Below are positions 41,881 through 51,146 of a DNA stretch of 64,000 nt, piece after piece. The notes under the pieces are model-generated. The model ran no database searches. It saw only the letters and a list, made by a program, of their open reading frames with translations, and was not told the origin of the DNA. Positions within the stretch are counted from its first letter, which is position 1. Each line of letters begins with the position of its first letter. This stretch comes from Beduini massiliensis. Lineage in GTDB: Bacteria > Bacillota_I > Bacilli_A > Erysipelotrichales > Coprobacillaceae. Both the position numbers and the translations under genes were made by a program. Where the stretch lies: the NCBI RefSeq assembly GCF_000829905.1, contig NZ_CDPP01000004.1, forward strand, positions 210,001-274,000, written 5' to 3'.

Positions 41881-43002
41881 TTAGTTTCTTCTGCTTTGCA
41901 AGAATACTGAGTATTCTTCATCATCGTCATCATCATAATCATCTTCCTCAATGGGTGAAGCATTTCTTCTTCCGCCAACAGGAACCGTTGATTCAAATCG
42001 CGGTGATGATGTTCTTACTCCTGGTTTTGCATTGAATGTAGGCATCGTCTGTTCAACGTTTTCTTCAAATCCGGTAGCAATAACTGTCACGATAACATTA
42101 TCGTCTAAGCTTTCATTAATTGCTACCCCGAAAATTGTATTTAAGTCGCTGCCAACCGCATCGCGAATCACTTCCACTGCAGTATTAGCATCATAAAGAG
42201 ACAACGATTCTCCACCGGTAACATTGATGATTGCATCTTTAGCCCCTTCAATCGATACTTCCAATAATGGGGAAGAAATGGCACGTTGAGCCGCTTCTAC
42301 CGCTTTGTTTTCACCGTTAGCCATTCCGATTCCGATCAAGGCTTTACCACGATCTGCCATAACCGATTTGATATCTGCGAAATCTAAGTTGATAAATGCC
42401 GGAATAGCAATTAAATCTGTGATGGTCTGAACCCCTTGACGAAGCACATTATCGGCTTCTCTAAATGATTCTTTTAACGGTTTATTTCCGATGATTTCCA
42501 ATAAACGGTCGTTTGAAACAATAATGATTGAATCAACGTTTTCTGAAAATTCTTCAATTCCCTGCAATGCCTGACTGCTGCGTTTTGGTCCTTCAAACGT
42601 GAATGGTTTGGTAACGACACCGACTGTTAATGCACCTAAATCTTTTGCGATTTTAGCGATTACTGGAGCAGCCCCTGTTCCAGTTCCGCCACCCATTCCG
42701 GCAGCCACAAAGATCATGTTGGCACCTGCTAAGGCAGCTCTGATTTCTTCTTCTGATTCTTGAGCTGCTTTACGTCCGATTTCCGGATTACCACCAGCCC
42801 CTAATCCTTTTGTTAATTCTTTTCCCAATACTAATTGGTTTTTGACGTTAATTCCTTTTAATATCTGAGCATCGGTATTCGCAACATAAAATTCAACTCC
42901 TTGAACTCCATCGTCCACCATGCGGTTTACTGCATTGCAGCCTCCGCCCCCGACACCGATTACTTTAATTTTTGCGACAGTTGCCATTCCGTTTGAATCC
43001 AT
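41881..43002 (-). CDS. ftsZ: Cell division GTPase FtsZ
   Basis: A 373-residue tubulin homologue that forms the division ring. The GTP-binding signature is [13 protein letters not shown], preceded by [17 protein letters not shown], and the T7 synergy loop reads [11 protein letters not shown]. The C-terminal linker is short and very acidic ([14 protein letters not shown]), ending in the FtsA/SepF-binding tail [10 protein letters not shown], somewhat different from the usual DIPxFLR. Start 43002 has GGAGG eight bases upstream; an earlier ATG overlaps the ftsA stop. It follows ftsA. Confidence 0.98.
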   Translation of the reverse strand: MDSNGMATVAKIKVIGVGGGGCNAVNRMVDDGVQGVEFYVANTDAQILKGINVKNQLVLGKELTKGLGAGGNPEIGRKAAQESEEEIRAALAGANMIFVAAGMGGGTGTGAAPVIAKIAKDLGALTVGVVTKPFTFEGPKRSSQALQGIEEFSENVDSIIIVSNDRLLEIIGNKPLKESFREADNVLRQGVQTITDLIAIPAFINLDFADIKSVMADRGKALIGIGMANGENKAVEAAQRAISSPLLEVSIEGAKDAIINVTGGESLSLYDANTAVEVIRDAVGSDLNTIFGVAINESLDDNVIVTVIATGFEENVEQTMPTFNAKPGVRTSSPRFESTVPVGGRRNASPIEEDDYDDDDDEEYSVFLQSRRN

Positions 43003-43016
43003 TCTATTCTCCTCCA

Positions 43017-44279
43017 TTATTCCTCTTCTGTGACAAAGCGATCAATTAGTTTTTTTATTTTTCCTTCAGTAGGATTCGTATTTGTTTTGGTTAGTCCCTT
43101 AAATCGAAGAGACATCGTATTGGAAATATCCGGCAATACGACCGATGATATGACATCTCCATATATCTTGTTTCGATCCACTAGGTAATAAATCATCCCT
43201 AATGCTGAAACGTAATTCATTTTTCTAACACCAATTGCCTGCGGACGATAACATCTGACCGGTCTGCCCAGTACATTTCTTGCGACCTTATCGAACCCTT
43301 CAATCTCAGCGCCGCCACCGATAATGACAATTTCATATTTTTTGTCTTCACCAAGGATCGCCAATTTTTCTTTCACTTTAAGCATTAACTCTTCTACTCC
43401 GCCATACAGCAGCATAGAAAGATCATATTTCGTATAGTTGTGTACATCACTGCCATCTTTTGTAGAATGAATGATATCTTGTTCTTTCATTTCCACATTA
43501 CAGCTTCCGTACTTGATTTTATAGGTTTCTGCTTTAGCAATTGGAATCTGCCAGTTCATTGCGACTTTTTTGGATAAATCATATCCGCCTTCCGCTGTTA
43601 ACGTGACATATTTTAAGAAGCCATCTTCAAAATATGAAATCGTAGATGAATGATGTCCAACATCTACCAACACTGCTCCATCATGCAAATAAGCTTCATC
43701 AAACACTTCTTTTGCCGCAGAGTAAGCATTGATACTGACATACAGAATATCCAAGCCGGATCCTTCCACCACACGAATGTAAGGGTAAAGAATTTTCTTG
43801 GTCGTTGTAATCGCCAGAACATCTACCTTAATTGAATAAGCAGTCTTATTCAAGGGGGCCTCATAGCTTGACTGCTCCCCAAAATAATACATCACCGGTA
43901 TCATTGAAACAAGCGCTTCATTTTTTCTTCTTTCAAACTTAGAAGCTTTTCCCAGTGCCTTTTCGATATCCGTTGAACGAATCTTATGATCTGTCGATAA
44001 GATCTGAGCACTGCCGCTTACTGAATACAGACGGCATTGATTTGCCGGGATATTAAGCAATACACTCGTAATTTTCGCATCCAATGAAGCCTCAGCTTCC
44101 TGAATCAGTTTAGCGATATCCTGCTTAACAGCTTCCTCATCAATAATGAGCCCTTTTTTAATTCCATGTGATGGGAGATGACTTGCAAATAATACCTGTA
44201 CGTTAGTATTGAGCATTTCTCCAACCACCAATTTGATTGTTGAAGATCCAATATCCAAACTAGCATAGACTTTCTTCAC
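43017..44279 (-). CDS. ftsA: Cell division protein FtsA
   Basis: A 420-residue actin-family protein that tethers FtsZ to the membrane. Actin-type nucleotide motifs: [28 protein letters not shown] (VLVDVG) and [10 protein letters not shown]. The C-terminal end ([14 protein letters not shown]) is the amphipathic membrane-binding helix type. It is followed directly by ftsZ, their ends overlapping within a few bases. Confidence 0.95.
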   Translation of the reverse strand: MKKVYASLDIGSSTIKLVVGEMLNTNVQVLFASHLPSHGIKKGLIIDEEAVKQDIAKLIQEAEASLDAKITSVLLNIPANQCRLYSVSGSAQILSTDHKIRSTDIEKALGKASKFERRKNEALVSMIPVMYYFGEQSSYEAPLNKTAYSIKVDVLAITTTKKILYPYIRVVEGSGLDILYVSINAYSAAKEVFDEAYLHDGAVLVDVGHHSSTISYFEDGFLKYVTLTAEGGYDLSKKVAMNWQIPIAKAETYKIKYGSCNVEMKEQDIIHSTKDGSDVHNYTKYDLSMLLYGGVEELMLKVKEKLAILGEDKKYEIVIIGGGAEIEGFDKVARNVLGRPVRCYRPQAIGVRKMNYVSALGMIYYLVDRNKIYGDVISSVVLPDISNTMSLRFKGLTKTNTNPTEGKIKKLIDRFVTEEE

Positions 44280-44403
44280 AATATCACCATCCTTATAATA
44301 TACTACTTCCTCATAATATCATATTTGTCCTCGATTTTAAATACTTTTCCAAGATGTTGACAAGGAAATTACCAAAAAATATGACTAATTTTTATCATCT
44401 TCG

Positions 44404-45240
44404 TTAAATTGCGAAAACAATATCTTGTTTATCTTCAATTATTTTATAACCAATACTTTTATAAGCTTTATTGGAAGCAGGATTGTTCTGATCGACATAG
44501 AGACAGGCGAACTCAAATTCCTGTGCAAAAATCACTTTAGAAAGTTCACTCATCATCTGTTTGGCATAACCTTTTCCGCGATATTTTGGCAAGGTATAAA
44601 CCAGTCCAACCGATACGCCGCGAACCAATTTGCGGGTAATCGCACACATCGCCACGAGTTGATCCCCTACTTTATAAAAGAACAGTTCTTCATTTTCAAT
44701 ATGACGACACATTACTGGTCGATACTCATTAATATCGGTGTCTTCATGGAAGCAATCCTTATAAAATCCGCGATAGTTATCCAAAGCAAAATCGAGATCG
44801 TCAAGGGTCGCATAAATTAACGAACCTGTCGAAATTTGTTCGATTAAATCTCCCTTTTTTAATTCCATAACATCCATTTTAGTTCGTATTTGATACTCTT
44901 TGATATCCGCAATTTTTAAATATAAATCTGCAATTTCTTTTGAGGTATTGATCCCTGAGATTTCAATATTCTCTGCTTTCAAATAATCGATCAATGTCTC
45001 AATCATCTTTGCATCGACATCGTCCAACGCATGAATCAACATACGATAAGGACGAGTATATTGAAAAAACAGATACGTCTTTTGATCATCTTCAACGGTT
45101 CCGATCAGACAATCTGCCTGTGGATTTTCAATCGCTTTTTGACAGTTTGTAATGATGAGCTGATAAACCGCTTCTTTGCTTAACAATTCTTTTTGATAAC
45201 GTTCATAAAATTCCTTTGGTGTATAACGTTTTATTTTCAT
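44404..45240 (-). CDS. GNAT-family N-acetyltransferase
   Basis: A 278-residue protein. The C-terminal half has a GNAT core: LVYTLPKYRGKGYAKQMM as the acetyl-CoA loop (RGKGYA) and YVDQNNPASNKAYKSIGYK at the end. The N-terminal 130 residues look like a second, degenerate GNAT-like domain. The target is unknown. It sits inside the dcw cluster between divIB and ftsA, where most Bacilli have no such gene, and uses AGGAGAT as ribosome site. It has its own terminator-flanked setting upstream. Confidence 0.8.
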   Translation of the reverse strand: MKIKRYTPKEFYERYQKELLSKEAVYQLIITNCQKAIENPQADCLIGTVEDDQKTYLFFQYTRPYRMLIHALDDVDAKMIETLIDYLKAENIEISGINTSKEIADLYLKIADIKEYQIRTKMDVMELKKGDLIEQISTGSLIYATLDDLDFALDNYRGFYKDCFHEDTDINEYRPVMCRHIENEELFFYKVGDQLVAMCAITRKLVRGVSVGLVYTLPKYRGKGYAKQMMSELSKVIFAQEFEFACLYVDQNNPASNKAYKSIGYKIIEDKQDIVFAI

Positions 45241-45255
45241 AAATATCTCCTTTCT

Positions 45256-45280
45256 AAAAAAGATTAGGTTTCCCTAATCA
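45256..45280 (-). terminator. Intrinsic terminator after divIB
   Basis: GATTAGG-GAAA-CCTAATC type hairpin followed by TTTTTTAG on the minus strand; it overlaps the divIB stop codon, so the GNAT gene downstream needs its own promoter or read-through. Confidence 0.65.
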
Positions 45281-46035
45281 CAGGCACGCTGATAGACATG
45301 TCCACCAAGAAAGTCAAAATAACAATTCTCGGAGTTTTGGCTGACCACCGTATTATAATATTGTAACTGATAGACCATATCATCGATACGTACATAGCTT
45401 TCTTTATTGTCATCGCTTAAAAGCTTCACTCTCAGGGGATCACTTTCCAACGGTTCAAACATGATGTCGGATAACTGAGTGCGAACACTCTCATCGACTT
45501 GCGCAAAGTTTTGTGCAAACTGCTTTAATATCTCTTCATCATTAAACTGATTCAATTGCGGCAAAGACTGCACCTTTCGAATAAGCTCCATATCGCTGAT
45601 ATCTTTTATCGTTCCATTATCAAAGATCACTTTCGCATTCCCGTCCTGCATCTGATAAGCAATCGGTGCACTTTCAGTAATAGAGACGGTTAATCCGTTA
45701 AAAATACTTTTTTCAACCGCAACACTTTTGATACCGGAAATCTTACTGATGCGGTCTTTGATGGATGATGACCAACAAAATAAGCGGATGCTGTCTTCAT
45801 CACAGTTCATTGCCTGCTGGATTTCTTCATTGCTGACAAAATGATTTCCGGAAATGGTGATTGTCTGCAGTCTGGAATAGGGACTGTAGAAATAAGCCCC
45901 CAAAGCGATAATCACCAACAAGATAAAAAATACACGCAGACGTCTGACACGTCTTTTCTTTTTATAGGTTTTCTTAATCGTTTCTGCCGGATTTTGATCA
46001 TATTCATTAATTCTTTGTTTCTTTTTCTTACTCAT
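45274..46035 (-). CDS. divIB: Cell division protein DivIB/FtsQ
   Basis: A 253-residue bitopic membrane protein: basic cytoplasmic N-terminus (KKKKQRINEY, KKRRVRRLR), one transmembrane helix (VFFILLVIIALGAYFY, about 33-48) and an extracellular POTRA domain (LQTITISGNHFVSNEEI, about 55-125) with a beta domain. It forms the divisome complex with FtsL and DivIC. It follows murB by three bases, as in Bacillus. Confidence 0.9.
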   Translation of the reverse strand: MSKKKKQRINEYDQNPAETIKKTYKKKRRVRRLRVFFILLVIIALGAYFYSPYSRLQTITISGNHFVSNEEIQQAMNCDEDSIRLFCWSSSIKDRISKISGIKSVAVEKSIFNGLTVSITESAPIAYQMQDGNAKVIFDNGTIKDISDMELIRKVQSLPQLNQFNDEEILKQFAQNFAQVDESVRTQLSDIMFEPLESDPLRVKLLSDDNKESYVRIDDMVYQLQYYNTVVSQNSENCYFDFLGGHVYQRACD

Positions 46036-46038
46036 GAC

Positions 46039-46950
46039 TTACCAATTCATAAAGCGCACTTCAGTATGTAGTTCTACCTGAAAGCGTTCCATGACAAGAG
46101 ATTGAATATGTTCGATCAAATTTTTTATATCCTGAGCAGAAGCATAACCGCTGTTGACAATGAAATTAGAATGCTTGGTAGATACTCGCGCATGTCCGAT
46201 GCTGTATCCGCGTAATCCGCATTCATCAATATATTTCCATGCCGGCTGCTGATCTGGATTACGGAAAACACTCCCAGCACAAGGACGATCCCAAGGCTGT
46301 GTTGCCATTCGTTTTGCCTTACGGTTTTTCATAACTTCTTTAATTTCTTCCTTATCTCCATGTGTCAATTCAAATTTAGCTTCCAGCACCACCCAATCCG
46401 GATGATCTTGTAAGATTGAATAACGATAAGAAAACTGCATCTCTTCTTTTTTATACGTAACGATTTCTCCGGCACTATTTAATAGAGTGACTTCTGACAG
46501 CACAGCCGCTACATCGCTTAAATATGCCCCTGCATTCATATAGACAACCCCTCCGACACTTGCCGGAATACCGGAAATAAATTCCAAACCGCTTAACCCA
46601 TGATTAGCGGCAGATAACGCCATTTTAATCACTGATGCCCCGGCTTGTGCCATAATGGTATGATCCAAAATGTCAATCTTATTAAAATACTGGTTCAAAG
46701 ATAAAATAAGTCCATCAAATTCTTTATCGGAAAATAAAACATTCGATCCCCTGCCAATAACATAGTAAGGGACATGATGTTTTTTAATCATTTTCATGAT
46801 GGTTTGTAAAGCGGGAATGTCTTTGACTTCAATAAAAGCTCTTGCCGGTCCGCCGACTTTATAGGTCGTATGTTTATACATGGGTTCAAATTCTAAAATA
46901 TCCCCCACTTCTGCTTCATTTAGTTGTGTAATAATCGCTTCAAAATCCAT
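46039..46950 (-). CDS. murB: UDP-N-acetylenolpyruvoylglucosamine reductase MurB
   Basis: A 303-residue FAD enzyme making UDP-MurNAc. FAD motifs: YVIGRGSNVLFSDKEFDG and GIPASVGGVVYMNAGAY; the active-site Ser is in GSVFRNP, giving a type II-like MurB. Start 46950 has AGAGG seven bases upstream. It overlaps no gene but lies ten bases after murG, in the usual murG-murB-divIB order. Confidence 0.96.
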   Translation of the reverse strand: MDFEAIITQLNEAEVGDILEFEPMYKHTTYKVGGPARAFIEVKDIPALQTIMKMIKKHHVPYYVIGRGSNVLFSDKEFDGLILSLNQYFNKIDILDHTIMAQAGASVIKMALSAANHGLSGLEFISGIPASVGGVVYMNAGAYLSDVAAVLSEVTLLNSAGEIVTYKKEEMQFSYRYSILQDHPDWVVLEAKFELTHGDKEEIKEVMKNRKAKRMATQPWDRPCAGSVFRNPDQQPAWKYIDECGLRGYSIGHARVSTKHSNFIVNSGYASAQDIKNLIEHIQSLVMERFQVELHTEVRFMNW

Positions 46951-46960
46951 AAGCATTCCT

Positions 46961-48049
46961 CTACTTTCCAATCAACTCCATCATGACTTTACTAATATCT
47001 GCACAGGCATTGACTTTTCCTAATTTCTTTGCATTTTCTTTCATTGTTATTAATGTAAATGAATCATTAAACAGTTGATCGATTTCTTCAATCAAACGTT
47101 CACTGGTCAATTCATTTTCTTTAATCATTCTCGCCGCTTGCTTATTCACTAATTCCATCGCATTGTATTCCTGATGATTACTTGCAACATAAGGACTAGG
47201 AATCAAAATCATGGCAGATCCTAAAGCCGTTAACTCCGCAATCGTCGAAGCACCGGCACGGCTGACAACAAGGTCACAAGCACTTAACAAACTTGGCATA
47301 TCGTTAATATAAGGCACAATCGATACATTATGCGGTACCTGTTGTACTTCTTGGATCATTTTATCATAGCCGTTTTTCCCTGTCACTAAAATGATCTGAT
47401 ACGTTTTATCTTTAAATTTTTCAACAGTGTCTTTTAAAATATCATTGACCGTTGCAGACCCTAAACTTCCCATAACGATCAGCACTGTTTTTTTGTTTGG
47501 ATCTAAATGATATTTCTTTTTGATATCCAAATCCTTCTTACTTTCAACCACTTCTGTTGCACGGGGATTTCCCAGCAGCAATGTCTTTTCTTTAGGAAAA
47601 TTTTCATAAGCTTTATCGTAACAGCAAATGATCTTATCCACCCTTTTAATCAAAATTTTATTGGCTAACCCAATCAATGAGTTTTGTTCATGGATCATCG
47701 TTTTGATTCCTAATGAACTCGCAGACATGACGATTGAGGCACTGACATAACCGCCAAAGCCAATCACAAGATCCGGTTTGAATTCTTTCACGATTTTTCT
47801 TGTCACTCTCAATGATGCCGCAAAAACACCTAATGCCTTTGCTTTTTGCAGTGGGCTACCTGCAAGTCCTAAAACATGAACCCCTCTATATGCATATCCC
47901 ATTTCCGGGATGACTTTCGATTCTAAACGATTCGTTGTCCCAACAAATAAAAATTCTGTTGAGTCATAATGCGATTCTATATATTTTGCCAGAGCAATCG
48001 CCGGATATAAGTGTCCGCCAGTTCCTCCTGTCGCAAAGATGATTTTCAT
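46961..48049 (-). CDS. murG: MurG, lipid II-forming GlcNAc transferase
   Basis: A 362-residue peripheral membrane glycosyltransferase (GT28). N-terminal FATGGTGGHLYPAIALA, then HEQNSLIGLANKIL and SRAGASTIAELTALG near the C-terminal donor site. It adds GlcNAc to lipid I. Start 48049 follows GAGGAGTGATGAAT; an ATG two codons earlier is too close. It follows spoVE by about 33 bases. Confidence 0.97.
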   Translation of the reverse strand: MKIIFATGGTGGHLYPAIALAKYIESHYDSTEFLFVGTTNRLESKVIPEMGYAYRGVHVLGLAGSPLQKAKALGVFAASLRVTRKIVKEFKPDLVIGFGGYVSASIVMSASSLGIKTMIHEQNSLIGLANKILIKRVDKIICCYDKAYENFPKEKTLLLGNPRATEVVESKKDLDIKKKYHLDPNKKTVLIVMGSLGSATVNDILKDTVEKFKDKTYQIILVTGKNGYDKMIQEVQQVPHNVSIVPYINDMPSLLSACDLVVSRAGASTIAELTALGSAMILIPSPYVASNHQEYNAMELVNKQAARMIKENELTSERLIEEIDQLFNDSFTLITMKENAKKLGKVNACADISKVMMELIGK

Positions 48050-48082
48050 ATTCATCACTCCTCAACTTCATAGTATATCATA

Positions 48083-49159
48083 TTATCCGTTAAATTGTTC
48101 AATATTTATTAATATTCCCACACAGGTCATGACGATGGTTAAACTGGTTCCACCATATGACATAAACGGCAATGTGACTCCGGTTACCGGGAACAATCCT
48201 ACTACTACCCCTAGGTTGATCATGATCTGGATACCCAACATCGCAGTAATCCCCAATGCTAAAAAAGTTCCGAATAAATCCTTAGAATCAAGGGCAATAC
48301 GAATTCCTCTGATAATCAAATAAAGATACAGACACACCACTAATCCCGCTCCGATCAAGCCGAATTCTTCGCAGATGATCGCAAAGATGAAATCGGTCTG
48401 TGGTTCTGGCAAGTAGAAATGTTTCTGAACACTGTTGTCAAAGCCAACCCCTAATAATCCACCGGGACCTATCGCATATAAAGACTGAATCATTTGAAAT
48501 CCGCTTCCTAAAGGATCCTGAAACGGATCTAAATAAGCAACAATACGTGCCAATCGATAAGGTGCAGAGGCAATCAGTCCTATTAGTCCGGCAACTCCAC
48601 CGATTCCTAACCAAACAAAATAGATAAACTTAAATGGTGACGCAATGATCATGATGACAATGCTTGCCAACATGACAACCCCGGTCCCAAAGTCTGGCTG
48701 CAGCATAATCAAGGCAAACCCTAGAAAAGCAACTGCCAGTAAAGTCAAAGCATAGCGTGCTTTTTTTAAATAATGATAATAAATGCTGATATATTTGGCA
48801 GCAAAAATAATCATCCCAATCTTAAAGAGTTCGGACGGCTGCAAAGAAATAGAGCCAATCGCAAACCATGATCGTGATCCTCCACGTACCATTCCCAATC
48901 CGGGAATCAAAACCAAAATCAAGAGAATGAAACAAACAATTAAAATCTTAAGGGCATGTTTTTGATAGAAATGATAGTCAATATGTATCGTACAAAACAT
49001 CCCCACTAAACCCACTACAGCAAATAAAGCCTGTCTTTTAATATAATAGAAGCTGTCATTAAACTTGGCTTCCGCCCAGATATGGCTGGAACTGTATACC
49101 ATGATTAACCCGATGGCAACTAAAATTAAAGTGGCTATTAACAAACGCTTTTTTTTCAT
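48083..49159 (-). CDS. spoVE: SpoVE/FtsW-family SEDS glycosyltransferase
   Basis: A 358-residue SEDS protein with ten transmembrane helices. Conserved parts: YYIKRQALFAVVG, GGSRSWFAIGSISLQPSELFK, MLQPDFGTG and GVTLPFMSYGGTSL. SEDS proteins polymerise glycan strands from lipid II with a class B PBP. The gene order murD-spoVE-murG is that of Bacillus spoVE, and spoVD is nearby, so a sporulation cortex role is likely; FtsW for vegetative division may be elsewhere or this may serve both. A terminator and a CATATATT element lie just before it. Confidence 0.9.
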   Translation of the reverse strand: MKKKRLLIATLILVAIGLIMVYSSSHIWAEAKFNDSFYYIKRQALFAVVGLVGMFCTIHIDYHFYQKHALKILIVCFILLILVLIPGLGMVRGGSRSWFAIGSISLQPSELFKIGMIIFAAKYISIYYHYLKKARYALTLLAVAFLGFALIMLQPDFGTGVVMLASIVIMIIASPFKFIYFVWLGIGGVAGLIGLIASAPYRLARIVAYLDPFQDPLGSGFQMIQSLYAIGPGGLLGVGFDNSVQKHFYLPEPQTDFIFAIICEEFGLIGAGLVVCLYLYLIIRGIRIALDSKDLFGTFLALGITAMLGIQIMINLGVVVGLFPVTGVTLPFMSYGGTSLTIVMTCVGILINIEQFNG

Positions 49160-49177
49160 ATATTTTCACCCATTTAT

Positions 49178-49207
49178 AATATATGAAAAAAAGAGTGTGA
49201 CTTATTC
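49178..49207 (-). promoter_or_regulatory. Terminator with possible sigma-E promoter in front of spoVE
   Basis: On the minus strand the hairpin AGAGTGTGA-ATAAG-TCACACTCT ends in TTTTTTT, followed at once by CATATATT (49185-49178). ATAA in the loop lies about 16 bases before CATATATT, near the spacing of sigma-E -35 and -10 elements. It resembles the arrangement in front of spoVD. Confidence 0.4.
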
Positions 49208-49226
49208 ACACTCTAGTAAATTTACA
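49185..49226. repeat. Left 42-bp direct repeat (copy of murD 3' end and terminator)
   Basis: These 42 bases match 51105-51146 at 40 of 42 positions, in the same orientation. They hold the last codons of a murD-like end (LECE stop) plus the hairpin, but no murD reading frame continues upstream. Together with the right copy they bracket an 1878-base block holding the DUF4143 ATPase gene. Confidence 0.9.
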
Positions 49227-49377
49227 GTTGGCATATTTTATGCTTGTAATATGAAATGAATATATAAAAAATCTCTCATGTGATTATTATCGTTTTGTGA
49301 AGCCTGATATAGCATAATTTTTTTACTGTGTCCACTTAAAGGGTATATTGATAACATTCTTTATTTGTTCCTTATAT

Positions 49378-50592
49378 TTAATTCCAATCATCTGCCAATA
49401 AAAAATCACGAATGTTTCGATGTTTAATACCATTACGACTCATATCAAATTCATCTAATGAAACAACATATTTTGGATAATTGTCACTTACTAAATCATA
49501 GACACCAAATTCTCTTTGAATTGTATTTTCATCAGCTAAAAGATAAGTGACTTGAACATAGAGCTTTTCATCTTGTTTTTTACATACAAAGTCAATTTCT
49601 TTACTCGCTACTTTTCCAATGGTTACATGATACCCTCTACGAATCAGTTCCATATAAATAATATTTTCTAATACTAAATTGATATCTTTCATATTCCCAC
49701 CAAATACTGCTTCTCTTACACCATGATCTGCAATATAATACTTTTCATTAGTAGCTAATATTTGTTTGCCTTGTATATCCTCACGTTTAACCTTATAGAA
49801 CAAATAAGCATCACAACAATATTGAATATAATTGAGTACAGTATCTACAGAAACAGTTCGATGTTCATTTTTAAAGTATTTAACAACCGATGTGGCTGAG
49901 AATGTTGTTCCAACATTAGCCATTATATATGCAATAATTCTTTCTAATAAGTCTATATCACGAATTTTATTACGTTTAACAATATCCTTAAGTTGAACCG
50001 AATTGAATAAATCAGATAAATATTGTTTTGATGGTTCTTGTTTATATTGAAGATTTACTAAATAAGGCATTCCTCCTGTAAGTATATACTTTTGAAAACA
50101 AGATTGGATAGAGATGTTTGAATCAATAGATTGATACAAATCAATAAATTCTTTAAAAGAAAAAGGATAAATGACAAATTCAACATAGCGACCAGCTAAA
50201 TAAGTCGTTAATTCACTTGATAATAATTTTGCGTTAGACCCTGTAATATAAATATCACAATCTAATGATACTCTTAGTGAATTAATACATTTTTCCCATT
50301 CTTCAACTTCTTGTATTTCATCAAAAAATAAATATACTTTACCTTCAATCGTTTCTATTCGCTTCAATATTTCGTCATTCAATGCTTTTGCATTTAAAAG
50401 ATGACTATATCTCATATCTTCAAAATTGATTGAAATAAATTGACTTTTCTTTATCCCTTGACAAATCAATTCTTCTTGAATCAACTCCAACATTACTGAT
50501 TTTCCCGATCTTCTTATCCCTGTCAAAACTTTAATTAAATCATTATTAATAAATGGCCTAATCTTATGCATATACATTTCTCGTTTAATCAT
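49378..50592 (-). CDS. AAA ATPase with DUF4143 domain
   Basis: A 404-residue ATPase: N-terminal AAA_14-like domain with Walker A TGIRRSGKSVM, Walker B VYLFFDEIQEVE and the sensor ITGSNAKLLS, followed by a C-terminal DUF4143 domain (about 200-404) with a nuclease-like tail (ASKEIDFVCKKQDEKLYVQV). The family is widespread, often in many scattered copies, and its function is not settled; nuclease-type roles have been suggested. The gene is more AT-rich than its dcw neighbours and is flanked by 42-base direct repeats, which marks it as an acquired cassette between murD and spoVE. Confidence 0.9.
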   Translation of the reverse strand: MIKREMYMHKIRPFINNDLIKVLTGIRRSGKSVMLELIQEELICQGIKKSQFISINFEDMRYSHLLNAKALNDEILKRIETIEGKVYLFFDEIQEVEEWEKCINSLRVSLDCDIYITGSNAKLLSSELTTYLAGRYVEFVIYPFSFKEFIDLYQSIDSNISIQSCFQKYILTGGMPYLVNLQYKQEPSKQYLSDLFNSVQLKDIVKRNKIRDIDLLERIIAYIMANVGTTFSATSVVKYFKNEHRTVSVDTVLNYIQYCCDAYLFYKVKREDIQGKQILATNEKYYIADHGVREAVFGGNMKDINLVLENIIYMELIRRGYHVTIGKVASKEIDFVCKKQDEKLYVQVTYLLADENTIQREFGVYDLVSDNYPKYVVSLDEFDMSRNGIKHRNIRDFLLADDWN

Positions 50593-50621
50593 TGAACATC
50601 ACATCCTTATCTTATATTCAT

Positions 50622-50683
50622 AGTATAATATTTTTATAATCGATATTCAATTTATTTTTTATATTTCTATCGATTATAATCGA
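50622..50683 (-). promoter_or_regulatory. Promoter and paired ATAATCGA sites of the ATPase gene
   Basis: Minus-strand TTGAAT (50650-50645) and TATACT (50627-50622) are 17 bases apart. The spacer contains ATCGATTATA, and a perfect 14-base palindrome TCGATTATAATCGA lies at 50670-50683. The two sites share the ATAATCGA core and may be bound by one regulator. Confidence 0.5.
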
Positions 50684-51104
50684 CATTTTTATTACAAATA
50701 AGACTTTAGAGATTATATTAGATAAAATTGTTTAAAGAAAAAGTTATTGGAATGTTATCTAAAAACTTTATTGGAACATACACTTTCAAATACTTTTATT
50801 CTCATCTTTGCTTCAAAATAACGTATTGTATGGGCAATATGCTATTTTTAACCTAGCAACTAGGATTTAATACATCTTTTTTATTTTTTAAATCTTTAAT
50901 ATACTTGATGAATTTTTAAGTTATCACTTCATTAAAAAACCCATTCTCTTGTTGTAAATAAACAACTGTACTCATATAATTCTTACTCGAATGGATATCT
51001 TGTCTATACTCAATATTTCATTTTTCCTTATCCTCATAATAGCACAACGATTATAGTTTGACACTCTTAGTGTTCTATCATCAGCGGATTCTGTATCTCT
51101 TGAA
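50684..51104. other. Non-coding AT-rich stretch inside the ATPase cassette
   Basis: About 420 bases without a credible gene on either strand. The sequence is AT-rich with many stops in all frames, and there is no repeat other than the flanking copy at 51105. It may be a decayed remnant of the inserted element. Confidence 0.5.
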
Positions 51105-51146
51105 GAAAAAAAGAGTGTGACTTATTCACACTCTAGCGAATTTACA
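51105..51146. repeat. Right 42-bp direct repeat at the true murD 3' end
   Basis: Matches 49185-49226 at 40 of 42 positions. It includes the last codons of murD (SLECE and stop) and the hairpin GAGTGTGA / TCACACTC with TTTTTTTC, which here serves as the murD terminator. Confidence 0.9.
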
